NCBI GenBank assembly: GCA_029204225.1
Contig: CM055100.1
Location: forward strand, 3,947,089-4,007,110
From: Diphasiastrum complanatum
Taxonomy: Eukaryota; Streptophyta; Lycopodiopsida; Lycopodiales; Lycopodiaceae
Direction: 5' to 3'
Length of the DNA stretch: 60,022 nt
The notes beneath the pieces were generated by a model. It was not told the DNA's origin and searched no databases. It was given only the letters and a program-made list of their open reading frames with translations. The translations under genes were made by a program, and so were the position numbers. Below, piece after piece: positions 10,111 to 21,354 of this stretch. The first letter of the stretch is position 1, and every line of letters starts with the position of its first letter.

Positions 10111-10623
10111 AAAGACAAGAACAAAGTTCTAGATGAACTATCAACCACTCCTTCCATCGACACAATAATTTGAGTCTTAGGTCTGAATACACCGATAGGC
10201 GAACAACTTTTCGACAGTGAATCCGAAGAAGATGTTGCGACTCAAAAGCAACAAAATCAAAGATAGGATTATTAGCCTACGCTGCCTCCAAGAAAATCAA
10301 CAAGAGTGCACACACAATCTACAACGTACATTGATGAGTTTGCATGTATCTAAATCGAGAATTGACTACCATTGATGAAGCACTCAGCTAGTCAGACTTT
10401 GATCTCTGGAGAGAAGCAATAGATAGATCAAGAGCTAGACATGGTCAATTGTTGAATTACTTGCTAGCAAAAATCTTCAAAATAAAAAAAAAAGTTTATG
10501 GGAGTATCGATCGAAGGACAACTTGACTAGTAGCGAGAGGATTTTTTTAAATTATAAACATCTACTACAATGAGACTTTCACTCATGTAGTTAAACATTC
10601 CTTGATCAGAACTCTCCTATTAT

Positions 10624-10708
10624 ACGCGTTGTAGCCAATCTTGAATTGCATCAACTAGATGTACAGACAACCTATCTAAATGGAGTAATTGAAGAAGATA
10701 TCAAGCAT
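10624..10708 (+). pseudogene. Copia G reverse transcriptase, left part
   Basis: RVVANLELHQLDVQTTYLNG then VIEEDI matches the copia RT palm segment (QLDV..AFLNG.LEEEIYM). It breaks off exactly at the F insertion; the reading resumes at 12653. A four-base irregularity just before the break is old decay. Confidence 0.7.
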
Positions 10709-10713
10709 GATGC

Positions 10714-11272
10714 TGATGACAGTTGAAAGTCGCAGTCGCATCGCCAAAGCAAACAATTTGGATGGATTTCAGATATGATTGTTGGTCACTGCCAACCATA
10801 TCATTCCTACAGTCCTCCAGAATGTAGACATACATTGTTGTACTACGTTTGAGATTAATGTAGCATTCAGCAAAATTCAAACCAAGGTGCGGAATTAAAT
10901 GAACAAGTGAATCAGACACATGAATAATAGCAGACTAATTTGCATTCCAGATCAGACATGATAAGAGTGATATGTGTGCAACGGCTACAAAATCATCTAT
11001 TGATTCTTTTGATGAATCTTCAAGCATTGCATGCAATCCATGCAGTGCGTTGGCATGAGAGAAACACAGTTCTCCCATGAGTTATGTCTCACCTACTAGC
11101 AAACTTGTGGATCTACAGATCCTATGCATAATTTGTCTCGCACGCAGGCAGACTTGTATTATGTATTTTTGTCTTCTTGCTTACTAGCATTAGACTTCTT
11201 CATGTGCTTCTATCATGCATCAACCAGAAGGTATATAGTTGCATGGTGTAACTTCTAGATTAGAGTGATTAA
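10714..11272 (-). repeat. Partial 3' LTR of F
   Basis: Matches 11708-12264 almost base for base, including GATTTCAGATATGATTGTTG, ACTACGTTTGAGATTAATGTA and TTCTAGATTAGAGTGATTA, then stops. The first roughly 390 bp of the LTR (by transcription direction) are missing. Confidence 0.85.
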
Positions 11273-11378
11273 TTTGACTTTTTGATTTCGTTTGAAATCT
11301 CGTGAGCAGTGTATCCCACATCTCCTTAGCTTTGGAGAGTGTCGCCAGATCAAGTGTGAGACTATCTTCGATGGACGA

Positions 11379-11591
11379 TTATAGCAAGGCTACTGCCTTG
11401 TCATTTTTCTCCCTCCACTCACGTAGCTCTTTTCCTGATGTTGTAGGCATCTCCTCTGTTCCATCCACCCAGGGGAACAAACCTTCGCCCTTGAGTATCA
11501 ATGATGTCTTAACTTTCCAGGCTAGAAAGTTAGATCTCGAAGAATCAAGGACTGTACAGATCTTGTTCTGTATGCTGCTGATTGAAGCCAT
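11379..11591 (-). pseudogene. Copia F gag N-terminal fragment
   Basis: Seventy residues from ATG 11591: MASISSIQNKICTVLDSSRS, then NFLAWKVKTSLILKGEGLF and TSGKELREWREKNDKAV. This matches the start of plant copia gag (LDS.NF..WK...LIL.G..L...VDG). It continues brokenly to about 11300 (LATLSKAKEMWDTL) and then runs into the truncated LTR. Confidence 0.75.
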
Positions 11592-11693
11592 TGCTTCTAA
11601 AGTGTGCTCTCTTGTTGATGGCTGTTTGTTTGAATGCTTGGCCTCCTGGATCTGATAGCATTTTGGCTATGTCAGATTATGACAAGGTAGGTA

Positions 11694-11706
11694 GGCTCTG
11701 ATACCA
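11694..11706 (-). other. Primer-binding site of F
   Basis: The minus strand reads TGGTATCAGAGCC one base after the LTR end, complementary to the 3' end of plant initiator-Met tRNA. Confidence 0.85.
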
Positions 11707-11707
11707 C

Positions 11708-12652
11708 TGATGACAATTGAAAGTCGTAGTCGCATCACGAAAGCAAACGATTTGGATGGATTTCAGATATGATTGTTGCTCACTGACAGCTGTATCATTC
11801 CTACAATCCTCCAAAATGTAGACAGACACGATTGTACTACGTTTGAGATTAATGTAACATTCAACAAAATTCAAACCAAGGTGCAAAATTAAATGAACAA
11901 GTGAATCAGACACACGAATAATAACAGACTAATCTGCATTCTAGATCAGACATGATAAGAGTGATATGTGCGCAACGGCTACAAAATCATCTATTGATTC
12001 TTCTGATTCTTCAAGCACTACATGCAAATCCACGCAGTGTGTTGGCGTGAGAGAAACACAGTTCTCTCATGAGTTATGTCTTGCTTACTAGCGAACTTGT
12101 GGATCTATAGATCCTATGTAGAATTTGTCTCGCATGTAGGCGGACTCGTATTCTGTGTTTTCGTCTTCTTGCTTACTAGCATTAGACTTCTTTAGGTGCT
12201 TCTATCATGCATCACCCAGAAGGTATGTAGTTGCGTGGTGTAACTTCTAGATTAGAGTGATTAAAGATCTACAGCTAATCACGAACTACAAAAGTGGTAG
12301 ATTAGCCACGACCTAGAGTGTATCTGCTGACGTCATGCTATCAGATCAGATATCTGTACTTATGGGTACTTGCATGATCTTGTTGGTCCTTTTGGAGCAT
12401 GAGGGCAGAAAAGGGTGTCGCGACGATTTTTGTGTCACTTCATGTCTTTTGACTTTCGCGTCGTCTGACTTTCTCCTGCTGTACCACAAAAAATTCTCTT
12501 TTGCGAATTTTTCTTGTTTGTGTCTTTTTTGTCAAGGTGTTCGTCGACATTTCTGCTTCGTGTCTTTTGACTTTCGCGTTCACGAACATTTTTGTCAAAG
12601 CGAGGGCTGAAAGCTAGCAAAGCTTTGATAACAGAAACGTTTTGTTTCTTCA
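11708..12652 (-). repeat. 5' LTR of F (945 bp)
   Basis: Minus-strand start TGAAGAAACAAAACG and end TGTCATCA, giving TG...CA ends. Placement is fixed by the adjacent PBS on one side and the target duplication on the other. The frames inside it (for example 12734-12435) are spurious. Confidence 0.85.
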
Positions 12653-12763
12653 GATGCAACCCAAAGGTTATGTGTTGAATGGTAAAAAAAATCATGTATG
12701 TAAACTCCATAAGGCACTTTATGGCTTGAAGCAATCTGCTAAAGCTTGGAAAGGAGTATCGAA
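12653..12763 (+). pseudogene. Copia G reverse transcriptase, right part
   Basis: MQPKGYVLNGKKNHVCKLHK then ALYGLKQSAKAWK: the copia motif ..QPEGF..K...VC.L.KSLYGLKQAPRAW. It continues the fragment at 10624-10708. The rest of the RT, including YVDD, is missing. Confidence 0.8.
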
Positions 12764-13116
12764 TGTTGATGATTGACTATCAACAAATGCTCGAATGTTC
12801 GAATGTTCGATAATTTGAACAACTAGTGAATTAGACATTCGAACCTTTATCACCCTCAACTCCTGCTAATTCAACTCTTACTCGAATCGACAAACTGTCA
12901 ACTATCTCTAACTAACATGGGGTGGTACCACTTTAAATAAAGCTAGTTACCTACGTAAGCTAGTCTTTACATTGTGCAACTAATTTGACAATGATGACAA
13001 CCACAATCACCATCTATTCGGATAGCGATAGCCGCAATTACTTCCTAGCTAGATAGTGATAGTCATGATCACCCCCAAGATCCACAATAGACAACATAGC
13101 TCAACTTGTCTATACA
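12764..13116 (+). repeat. Probable 3' LTR of copia G
   Basis: Begins TGTTGATG right after AAAGGAG and the end of the RT remnant, and contains TTCGAATGTTCGAATGTTCG. Its right part matches the window start (about 110-205). The end near 13116 is a guess from loss of that match. Confidence 0.45.
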
Positions 13117-13492
13117 TTTCAATTTTTGCTTATGATTGGATAGTAGATTGTGTTGCATCCTTATTAAGTTCCATTTAGATCTTTTGCAAGTGATTTTGGA
13201 AGGATATTAGGTTGCTGAAATTCACTCTTGATCACTCTTGATCAGATCATTTGGAAGCTTTTATGTTCTTTATAGAAAGAGGGGCAGTTCTACTAGTATT
13301 ATCTATTTCAATCAAGCAAGTGCATTGTTTCTAGTATTCTATGATTTGATTTTGTTAAAGATCATTCTTAGATCTTCATAGGAAGTCTATCACTGATCTT
13401 TTCAGGTCCCTAAGAAGTGAGATAAGGTAGATCTTCAATCAAATCAATAGAAGTAACCTTCATTTGTGTCGAGTCCTTGATTAGGAGAATAG
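13117..13492 (+). other. Leader-like sequence of copia A; no LTR or PBS seen
   Basis: AT-rich sequence ahead of the A gag start. The expected 5' LTR and TGGTATCAGAGC site are absent, so A is truncated at its 5' end. Confidence 0.4.
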
Positions 13493-14212
13493 ATGGCATC
13501 TTTAAATGCATATCTTTTGGATACTAATGAGAGGCTCAACAAAAACTAACTATTCCATATGGAAAGTTAGAATGGAATCCATCATGATCATGCAAGATCT
13601 AATGGAGATTGTAAATGGTAAGGAGGATGAACCTATTCATCCTCAAGAAAAAGCGAAATACAACAAGAGGTGCAATATTGCACTACATTGTATAAAAATG
13701 AATATTGCAGAAGATTGCACTTCGGCTCAAGATGCTTGGGAGACTTTGCAAAAGGTCTATGAATCCAAGAACCAAACTAGGATGTTAGCTTTGAAGAATC
13801 AAATCTATAGAAGCTATCAAAAGAAAGGAGAGAGTGCACATACTTTTGTCTTAAGAGTGAAGGAATTGAACAAAGAGCTAGCCTTCATAGGTGATCCTAT
13901 CAAGGATGAAGAGATTGTTCAGATCATATTGAATGGACTCAGCTTTGAATTTGACAATTTGGTTCAGGGATGTCCATGTTTTCTTCAACAAGCTTCAAAG
14001 GAGAAGATCCTTGGTGGATCGACTCAGGTGCTAGTTCACACATGACTAGCAAAAGGGAGTTTTTCTCTTCTCTCTTATCTTATGATGGACCTATAAAGTC
14101 TATCTATACAACAAATGATGAAGCTTGTAATATTGAAGGAGTTGGTAGCATTCCCCTTTGCTTAGGATCTTCCAAAAAGATCAACATAGAAGGTGTTTCA
14201 TCCCTACAATAA
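13493..14212 (+). pseudogene. Copia A gag joined by deletion to protease
   Basis: Starts MASLNAYLLDTNERL, shifts frame near 13545, then reads TNYSIWKVRMESIMIMQDLM to FEFDNLVQG (gag, UBN2-type). After FDNLVQG the frame slips and goes directly to KGEDPWWIDSGASSHM, the aspartic protease motif. The zinc knuckle and the linker found in B, K and L between these points are missing. Protease sequence continues to 14212. Confidence 0.8.
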
Positions 14213-14356
14213 CAAAGTATCTACTAAGTGTTGGCCAAATGGTAGACAATGGTTTCAATGTTGATTTTGCTTCAAATGAATGTTTCATCAAGAAGAAGGG
14301 TAAGATAGTGGGCTAAGGGCACTAGACTTGGCAAACTTTATAAGCTGGATGCATTT

Positions 14357-15764
14357 GTGGATACTAATGTTGTCATGTTGGCCGAGAAGAGCAAGATATC
14401 TACCTTCACTTTATGGCACAAAAGACTTGGACATGTCAACTCAGGTTCCATGGAGGCTATGATCAAGGAGGAGTATGCTTTAGGCCTACCAAGGTCTATT
14501 GGGAAGGAAGACAAGGTTTGTGAAGCTTGTGCTTTATCCAAGGCACATAAGAAGGTGTTTCCTAACTCCATCACAAAGTCATCTCATCCTCTTGAACTCA
14601 TACACTCGGATGTGCATATTGCAAGCACCAAATCTAATGGAGGTTCATCCATGTTTTTAACCTTCATTGATGACTACTCAAGATATTGTTTGGTGTTTTT
14701 ACTTTCCTTCAAGTCTCAAGTATTTGATACTTTTGTAAAGTTCAAGTTGTTTGTGGAAAAGCATCATAATCATATCATCAAGATTCTTAGAAGTGACAAT
14801 GGTGGAGAATTCATCTCCAATGAGTTCAAGGCCTTTTGTGAGGAGGACGGGATCAAGAAAGAGACTTCTTGTCCTTACACTCCTCAATAAAATGGGGTTG
14901 CTAAAAGAAGGAATAGAACGTTCAAAGATTTTAAGATTGGTTGCTTGTTTGCCCAAATCCTTTTGGGGTGAATCTCTTGTATGTGCAAACTACTTGATGA
15001 ATAGGGTGTTTTGCAAAGCAATTGAAGGCAAAACTCCTTATGAGATGTTGTATGGAAAGAAATGCAATCTTAATCACTTGAAAGTTTTTGGGTGTATATG
15101 CTATGTGCATGCGCCATTGGAAACAAGAACCAAGGAGGATCCATCTTCCACAAGAGGGATCATGCTTGGATATGCAAGCTCAAGCAAGGGCTACAAAATC
15201 TATCTCCCATCCTTGAACAAATTTGTTGTTTCAAGGGATGTTATATCTGATGAACATAATATGCATGTGCTTGAACAAGGCTCAAGTGCTCCAACAATCA
15301 AGAAGAAGATGGCTGAGGAGCAAGGTCTTGATTTTGAGGAGGAGCTCATGGAGGAGCAAGCACCAAACCCACCTATCACACCAAGGAGATCTTCAAGGGC
15401 AAAAGTGGAGCCATCAAGGCTCACATATCAAGGCAAAGGGCAGCATGCTGAGGGTATCTCATCTACTTCTTATGCTTTATCTAGTTTTGAGGAACCATCT
15501 AATGTTAAAGAAGCATTGAACTCCAAAGAATGGTATAAAGCTATGTTGGATGAGTATAATGCCTTGATTGAGAATGAAACTTGGTTGCTTGTTGATAGAC
15601 CTCAAAGGAATGTAATAGGATGCAAGTGGGTCTTCAAGCTTAAGTTGAAGGCAAATGGGAGAGTTAACAAACATAAAGCAAGATTAGTTGCAAAAGGTTA
15701 TGCTCAAGAGAGAGGGATAGACTATGAGGAAACTTTCGCACCCAGGCCAAGATGGTCACAATAA
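14357..15764 (+). pseudogene. Copia A integrase and N-terminal reverse transcriptase
   Basis: LWHKRLGHVN and VCEACALSKAHKK form the HHCC zinc-binding part. HSDVH, FIDDYSRYC and LRSDNGGEFIS carry the integrase D,D and E residues. A TAA near 14888 ends the first frame, and the next (14751-15764) runs through KVFGCICYVH and SRDVISDEH into the RT start (NVKEALNSKEWYKAMLDEYN, WVFKLKLKANGRVNKHKARL). The RT is broken near 15745. Confidence 0.82.
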
Positions 15765-17037
15765 GGCTAATCATTGCACTTGCATCACATTTTGGATGGA
15801 TCCTATGTCAAATGGATGTCTCTAATGCCTTCTTGAATGGTTTTTTTTGGAAAAGGATATGTATATGGAGTAGCCACAAGGGTTCATCAATTATGGAATG
15901 GAGAACAAAGTATGTCATCTCCAAAGAAGCATCTATGGCTTAAAGCAATCCTTGAGATCTCGGAATTCAAGATTACGTTGCTATCTTATTTCACTTTTTT
16001 TTGTTCAAAGTGAATATGATCCCACTCTTTACATTAATTTTGATGATATTGGTATTTTACTTTTACTCATTTATGTGGATGACATCATCATTAGTGGAAA
16101 TAGTGTTGATGGTATTGAAAAAATCAAGAAAGATCTATCCTTAGAGTTCAAGATTGTAGATCTAGGGTGTCTTCACTTCATCTTAGGCATAGAAGTTCTT
16201 AGAAAATCTAATTTTATCTTTATAAATCAAGTAAAGTATGCTCAAAGACTTTTGAAGAAGTTTAGGATGGAAGAGTGCAAAAGTGTTGACACACCAATGG
16301 AGGAAGATGTAAAAGTGCCAAATGAAGATGATGAAAGATCCTTCATGGACATCACTTTGTTTAGGCAACTTATAGGCTCCTTAATGTAAATCACTATAGC
16401 TAGACCAGATCTTAGCTTTAGTGTATGTTGGTTGAGCCAATTCATGCAAAAACCATTGAATATGCATTGGAAAAAGGCTAAGAGGATTCTAAGATACATC
16501 TCGGGTACATTGGATTTTGGGATTCTATATAGAGGAGATGTGATTAACCTTCATGCATTTAGTGATTCAAATTTTGCAGGGGACAAGAGAGATAGGAAAT
16601 CAACAAGTGCCTATTCAACTTTCATAGGAGAAGGTGTGGTTTCATGGCTTTCCAAAAAGCAAGAAACTATATCTCTATCTTCAACCGAGGCCGAGTACAA
16701 AGCTTTGGCAATCACTACAAAGGAGCTAATTTGGATAAAAGAAATTATTGGTGGAGCTAAAGATCATGGATTCATAGGAGGCACTAGTCATCTACAATGA
16801 CAATATATCAGCCCAACTCCTTGCATCTAACCCAATCTTTCATGCAAGATCTAAGCACATTGAGATATGCCATCACTTTGTGAGAGAAATGGTGCAAGCC
16901 AAGGAGATTGCTTTGGAGCATGTTCCAAGCAATGAATGTGTAGCTGATCTACTTACTAAACCACTTCAAAAGACATCTTTTATGAAGTTCAAATCATCAC
17001 TTGGAGTGATTAGTAAAGCAATGATTGAATCAAGCTA
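15752..17037 (+). pseudogene. Copia A reverse transcriptase and RNase H
   Basis: VTIRLIIALASHFGW and QMDVSNAFLNG, then a frameshift, YGLKQ, LLIYVDDIIISG (RT catalytic YVDD), LGCLHFILGIEV and TPMEEDVKVP, a TAA at 16387, ARPDLSF, SDSNFAGDKRDRKSTSAY and SLSSTEAEYKAL (RNase H). After a stop near 16798 it continues HARSKHIEICHHFVRE and ADLLTKPLQKTSFMKFKSSL. Catalytic residues are visible but not in one frame. Confidence 0.82.
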
Positions 17038-17052
17038 GATAAGGAGGAGGAG

Positions 17053-17640
17053 TGTGAAAAATTCACAATTGACTAGTTTTGGTCATATGACTTGTAAATA
17101 GTTAGATGGTCATGATGTGGCTTGTCACACATGCCAAATAGCATAGGATTCCATTCATAAGGATGTTCTTAATTTGACCTAAGTGATAGAACCTTTGGAA
17201 TGAGTCCAAATCATGCTTAGATACAAGAGAGAAAAAGTGGGAGCTATTTTGGTAATTTTTACATTGTTGAGGGATCTCCAAGATTCCAACCCTAACTTGG
17301 TAGGGATGAAAGATCCACCAAGATCAGCATTAGGGATAGGTTTAGGGCTACTCATACCTACCCAAAACTGTGATGGATCATGTATATATAGGTGATGATC
17401 TCTCACCAAAATCAATCAAGCAATTTCATGATTTTTCTCTCATATTTTTTGCTCTCTATGTTCATAATTCTTTGAGTTCTTGTGATTCCTAATCATTATA
17501 GGATTGAATGTGGGTCTGGTGTACAGTGCTCAGACTGTGGGAGGCCGTACTTTCACAGGTGTGAAGGCGTCTTCAAGGATTTGGGCCATTTAGTGAGGTT
17601 CAAGCATAGATTATTGATGGATTTTGATGGTGCAACTTGT
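17053..17640 (+). repeat. 3' LTR of copia A (right end uncertain)
   Basis: Begins TGTGAAAAATTCACAATTG directly after the polypurine tract. Contains a TATA element at 17383. With no 5' partner and a neighbouring copia C LTR, the exact end cannot be set. Confidence 0.6.
17383..17392 (+). promoter_or_regulatory. TATA box in the A LTR
   Basis: TATATATAGG about 330 bp into the LTR, in the position expected between U3 and R of a copia LTR. Confidence 0.5.
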
Positions 17641-17874
17641 GCTAACTCTATGGAGTCATAATCTATTGTTTCCCTCATCATTTCAAGTGTTTTAGGATCC
17701 TTATTTGCTATAATTTTTACATAGAAAACACATTAACAAGTAGATTTCCACTTGATCTTTGAAATCCAACACTCTCCCTTAATGTGAATCTTGAAAAATT
17801 TTGATCTTCAAATTTTAAAATATTATTAAATCTGATATGATTGTCTTTTGATATTGCTTTGAAAAAGTAGTCTA

Positions 17875-18565
17875 TGTGAAAAATTGCCTACATTGGCAAA
17901 TCTAGCCATGTAGAATATTGTACATTTTGTCAATAATTTTTGTTAGTCACTTGAATGGCCAAAGTGCCACTTGTAAATCCACACCTAAAGTAGGTTACCA
18001 CGAGTCAAGAGGAGTGGTTGTGTCCATTTGGTAGTGATTCCTACTTTGTAGGATCTAGACCATGATTTATGGTGAGATTTGTACCTACCATGCACCTACC
18101 AAGCATGACTCTTGGATCTAGACTAGGGTTTTCACATTAGGGCAAGAAAGTTGAGTCTACTTCCTTATTGAATGCTGGATTTTTACCTAAATTTGCAAAG
18201 GAAGTGTCTTTTACTATGTATTCTCATTCTCCATAGTGAGAAGATAGAAACTTTTTGGAGCCTCAAGGAGAAACTCGAGTTTTCTCTCATTGTATGATGA
18301 TAGTCATTGATTCCAATGAAACTCAGCTTTGGCACACTCTAAAATCTGTCTACAGGCCGTACTACAGCCTCATTTTCACACCTGTGAAGTCGGATTATAG
18401 TTTTTGATCGATGCTATGATTATCTCTACTTGTTTTCTATTAATCTGCTAAACTAGATCTTGTTTTCTGATGACTAGTATCTGATAGATTGTTTAACAAG
18501 CACACAATCAACTTTGTGGATCATTCAAAGATCCAATTATGGTCCTTAGTACTGTACTTTTAACA
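17875..18565 (+). repeat. 5' LTR of B (691 bp)
   Basis: TGTGAAAAATTGCC to TACTTTTAACA, directly followed by the PBS. It carries about 90 bp around 18320-18410 (with CACCTGTGAAG) that the 3' LTR lacks. Confidence 0.9.
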
Positions 18566-18581
18566 TGGTATCAGAGCCAAG
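18566..18581 (+). other. Primer-binding site of B
   Basis: TGGTATCAGAGCCAAG, complementary to the initiator-Met tRNA 3' end, at the LTR edge. Confidence 0.9.
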
Positions 18582-19194
18582 TACAAGACTATTGATCAAT
18601 GTTTGAAACTAATCCAGTTTTAGCAGGTTTTTGGTGCAAAAAGCTACTATTGGAAGGGCGAGCTGGTATCCAGGATTTGGTGAGGGGATTTGATCCCAAA
18701 CTTTTTCAGGATCAAAATCCGTATTGTTAACACGTGTGGGCAAATCTGAACCAACAGTTTAAACCCCATATTCATTGGATCACTATAATTTTATCTGGTG
18801 TCAGTTTGATGTAATTTTTGTGCAAATCCTAGGATAAGCTACCAAGATCACTTGCCATTAATCGTGTTTGAATTTGTTTCATGATAACTAATTAATCTAG
18901 GCTGATTTTAGACCTTCTTAAAGTGAAAACCAGGTCTAGAAAGTACATCAAAGTGAAAGAGAGAGATAGAGTCATTCTATTGTCCAAAAATAGCCAAGAT
19001 TGGCAAGATTTGCTTTTAGTTTTCACTTCATCTTATCTTCATTCTAGCTTTGTGAGGGAGTGATAAAACTGTGATTACAAGTCCATCTGCTGGATTAGAA
19101 GTCAACATTTGAGTGAAACACTGCAAGTTAGAAACCTTTGTGAGTTTCAGGTTCAATCAAATCTATATCTTGTGTGTAGAATTTCACTAGTAAG

Positions 19195-20334
19195 ATGGGA
19201 TCTGCTGGAGCATACCTTCTAGAAGCTAGTGAGAGATTAAATTCTACCAATTATGCTATTTGAAAAGTGAGGATGGAGTCACTCATGGTGCTCCAAGATC
19301 TCTATGAGTTTTTGATTGATGATGAAGATGAACCTCTAGGTGCACAGGAGTTAGCTAAATACAAAAGAAGATCTAGGCTTTCACTTCACTGTGTGAAGAT
19401 GAATGTAAGCAACGATTTATTGAGAGAAGTATCAGCTTGTACTAGTGCTAAAGAGGCTTGGGAATCTTGAAGGTCAATCTATGAGTCTAGTAACATTTCA
19501 ATGGTTCTCATGCTTAGGAATCAGATTCTGCAAAGCATGAAGAGAAGTGATGAGAGTGCATAGGTTTATGTGCTCAGAATCAAGTCTCTCAATAGGGAGT
19601 TAGCTTCCATTGGATAGAAGATTCAAGATAGTGAGCTTGTTCAGATTGTCCTCAATGGTCTAGGGAGTGACTTTTCAAATTTGGTCCAAAGCTTTGCAAT
19701 CCAAGACACTTTGCCCACTATAGAAAATCTTCACAATGTATTAGTGGCTGAAGAGTGTAGGATGATGCATACCAATGCAAGAATGAATGTTATTTCTCTA
19801 CAGGATGGTGATGAGAAAGCTAATTTTTCATTCAAAGGCAAGAAGAAGACCAATGGCAAGAAGAAGCACTTCAAGGAGACCAAGGAGGAGGATGAGGCTT
19901 CAAGCTCAAAGGGCAAGATCAAAGACAAGTCCAAGTACAAATGTTTTTTTTGTGGAAAGAAAGGACATTTTACATCAGAATGTCTCAAGAAGAAGAAGGC
20001 ACAAGAGAGCAAACAAAGCAACATTGCACATCAGGAGGAGGAGGATGAAGAAGACTCATCCTTGATGGTTTCCAACAAACCACCATCATCCAAGAGCAAC
20101 ACCAATGATTCTTGGTGGATTGATAGTGGGGCTAGTTCCCACATGACATATCAAAAGGACATTTTCTCCACTTTACTTTCTTACAATGATTTACATAGAT
20201 CAATCTATACTGCAAGTAGTCAAGAATGTAAGATAAGTGGAATAGGAACCATTCCATTGTATGTTGGATCATCCAAAAGGATGAATCTTGAGAATGTTCT
20301 TTATGTTCCTAAGTATTTGCTTAGTGTTGGATAG
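19195..20334 (+). pseudogene. Copia B gag and protease
   Basis: ATG 19195 gives MGSAGAYLLEASERLNSTN, nearly the same start as in L. Stops fall at 19261 (Trp to TGA), 19468, 19561 and 19615. From 19681 the frame is open: zinc knuckle CFFCGKKGHFTSEC at about 19942-19983 within a Lys-rich stretch, then WWIDSGASSHM (aspartic protease, about 20113) and LENVLYVPKYLLSVG. It ends in TAG 20332, probably a Gln codon originally. Confidence 0.85.
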
Positions 20335-20337
20335 TTA

Positions 20338-21354
20338 ATGGATAATGGCCTTGATGTACAATTTAAGCATGGAGTTAGTTCCATCCTTAGAAATGATGAA
20401 TGTATACCCAAAGGCTTTAAGCAAGGTAGATTGTTTAAGCTTGATGCTAATGTTGCAGTGGAGAGTGTTAACTTGGCAAAGGTGGAGTTATCAAAGGTGG
20501 AATTGTGGCACAAAAGGTTGGGCCACCCCAACTTCAAAGCCATGGAATCTATGGTTGCAAAGGAGCTTGCAGTTGGACTCCCCAAGCATTTGTCAAAGTG
20601 TGGGAAGAGATGTGAATCATGCAGCCTCTCAAAGGCTCACAAACTACCCTTCTCAAGATCTACATCAAGATCAAGCTCTCCCCATGAACTCATCCATTCG
20701 GATGTTCATAGCTTTTCACATGAGTCTAATGGTGGTGCCAAATATCATGTAATCTTCATTGATGACTATTCTAGATATTGTTGGATGTACCTCTTGTCTA
20801 GCAAATCTATGGTGTTTGATTATTTTGTAAAGTTCAAGAATTTGGTAGAAAATCAACTTAGTACCAAGATTAAGGTATTAAGGAGTGATAATGGAGGTGA
20901 ATATATCTCCAATAAGCTGATTGACTTTTGTAGTTCTAATGGCATAAAGAGGGAGTTGTCATGTCCATACAGCCTCAACAAAATGGAGTGAGTGAGAGAA
21001 GAAATAGATCTCTTTGTGAGTGTGCTAAGGCCTTAACGCTAGATGCTTTCTATCCAAACCATTTTGGGGTGAAGCAATAACTTGTGCTAATTATTTGTGC
21101 AATAGATTGCCAAACCAAGCCATTGGAGGAATCACACCATTTGAAGCTCTATTTGGAGAGAAGCCCAATCTCAAGGATCTCAAAGTTTTTGGATCCACTT
21201 GCTATGTACACCAATCCTTGAATAAGAGGAAGAAGGATGATGCAACATCCACCAAAGGCATCTTTGTGGGATATGGTGAGAATAGCAAAGGATATAGAGT
21301 CTGCAATCCCATCACTAGCAAGGTGATAGTGATTAGGGATGTTATTTTTTTATG
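20338..21354 (+). pseudogene. Copia B integrase
   Basis: LWHKRLGHPNF and CGKRCESCSLSKAHK form the HHCC module. HSDVHSF, FIDDYSRYC and LRSDNGGEYIS carry the D, D and E catalytic residues. The frame breaks near 20975 in the CPYSPQQNG motif and again near 21080, and resumes at 21095 (MCNRLPNQAIGGITPFEALF, KGIFVGYGENSKGY, VIRDVIF). Confidence 0.85.

Larger units (their letters stand above)
10714..12652 (-). mobile_element. Copia element F, inserted in G with target duplication GATGC
   Basis: The outer bounds are TGATGACAG (10714) and TTTCTTCA (12652), and GATGC flanks both sides (10709-10713 and 12653-12657). On the minus strand the order is a full LTR (12652-11708), a PBS (11706-11694), a gag fragment, and a partial LTR (11272-10714). 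A single deletion removed everything from inside gag to inside the 3' LTR. The third copy of this LTR family is at 35681-36514. Confidence 0.88.
9843..12763 (+). mobile_element. Copia element G, internally deleted and split by F
   Basis: A PBS-like TGGTATTAGAGCC lies at 9843-9855 after a CA-ending flank. It is followed within 60 bp by an integrase C-terminal segment, so gag, protease and the integrase core are missing. RT fragments at 10624-10708 (DVQTTYLNGVIEEDI) and 12653-12763 (MQPKGY, LHKALYGLKQSAKAWK) are one interrupted gene: element F sits between them with a perfect target duplication. A polypurine-like AAAGGAG and a TGTTGATG end follow at about 12755-12764. Confidence 0.7.
13493..17771 (+). 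mobile_element. Copia element A, 5'-truncated, decayed
   Basis: Order gag, protease, integrase, RT, RNase H, polypurine tract (AAGGAGGAGGAG at 17041-17052), then a 3' LTR beginning TGTGAAAAATTC at 17053. The LTR starts like those of B, K and L (TGTGAA.AATT), so these are one lineage. Several stops and frameshifts are present. The 3' end is uncertain because it abuts LTR sequence of the minus-strand copia C, which ends at 17771. Confidence 0.82.
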
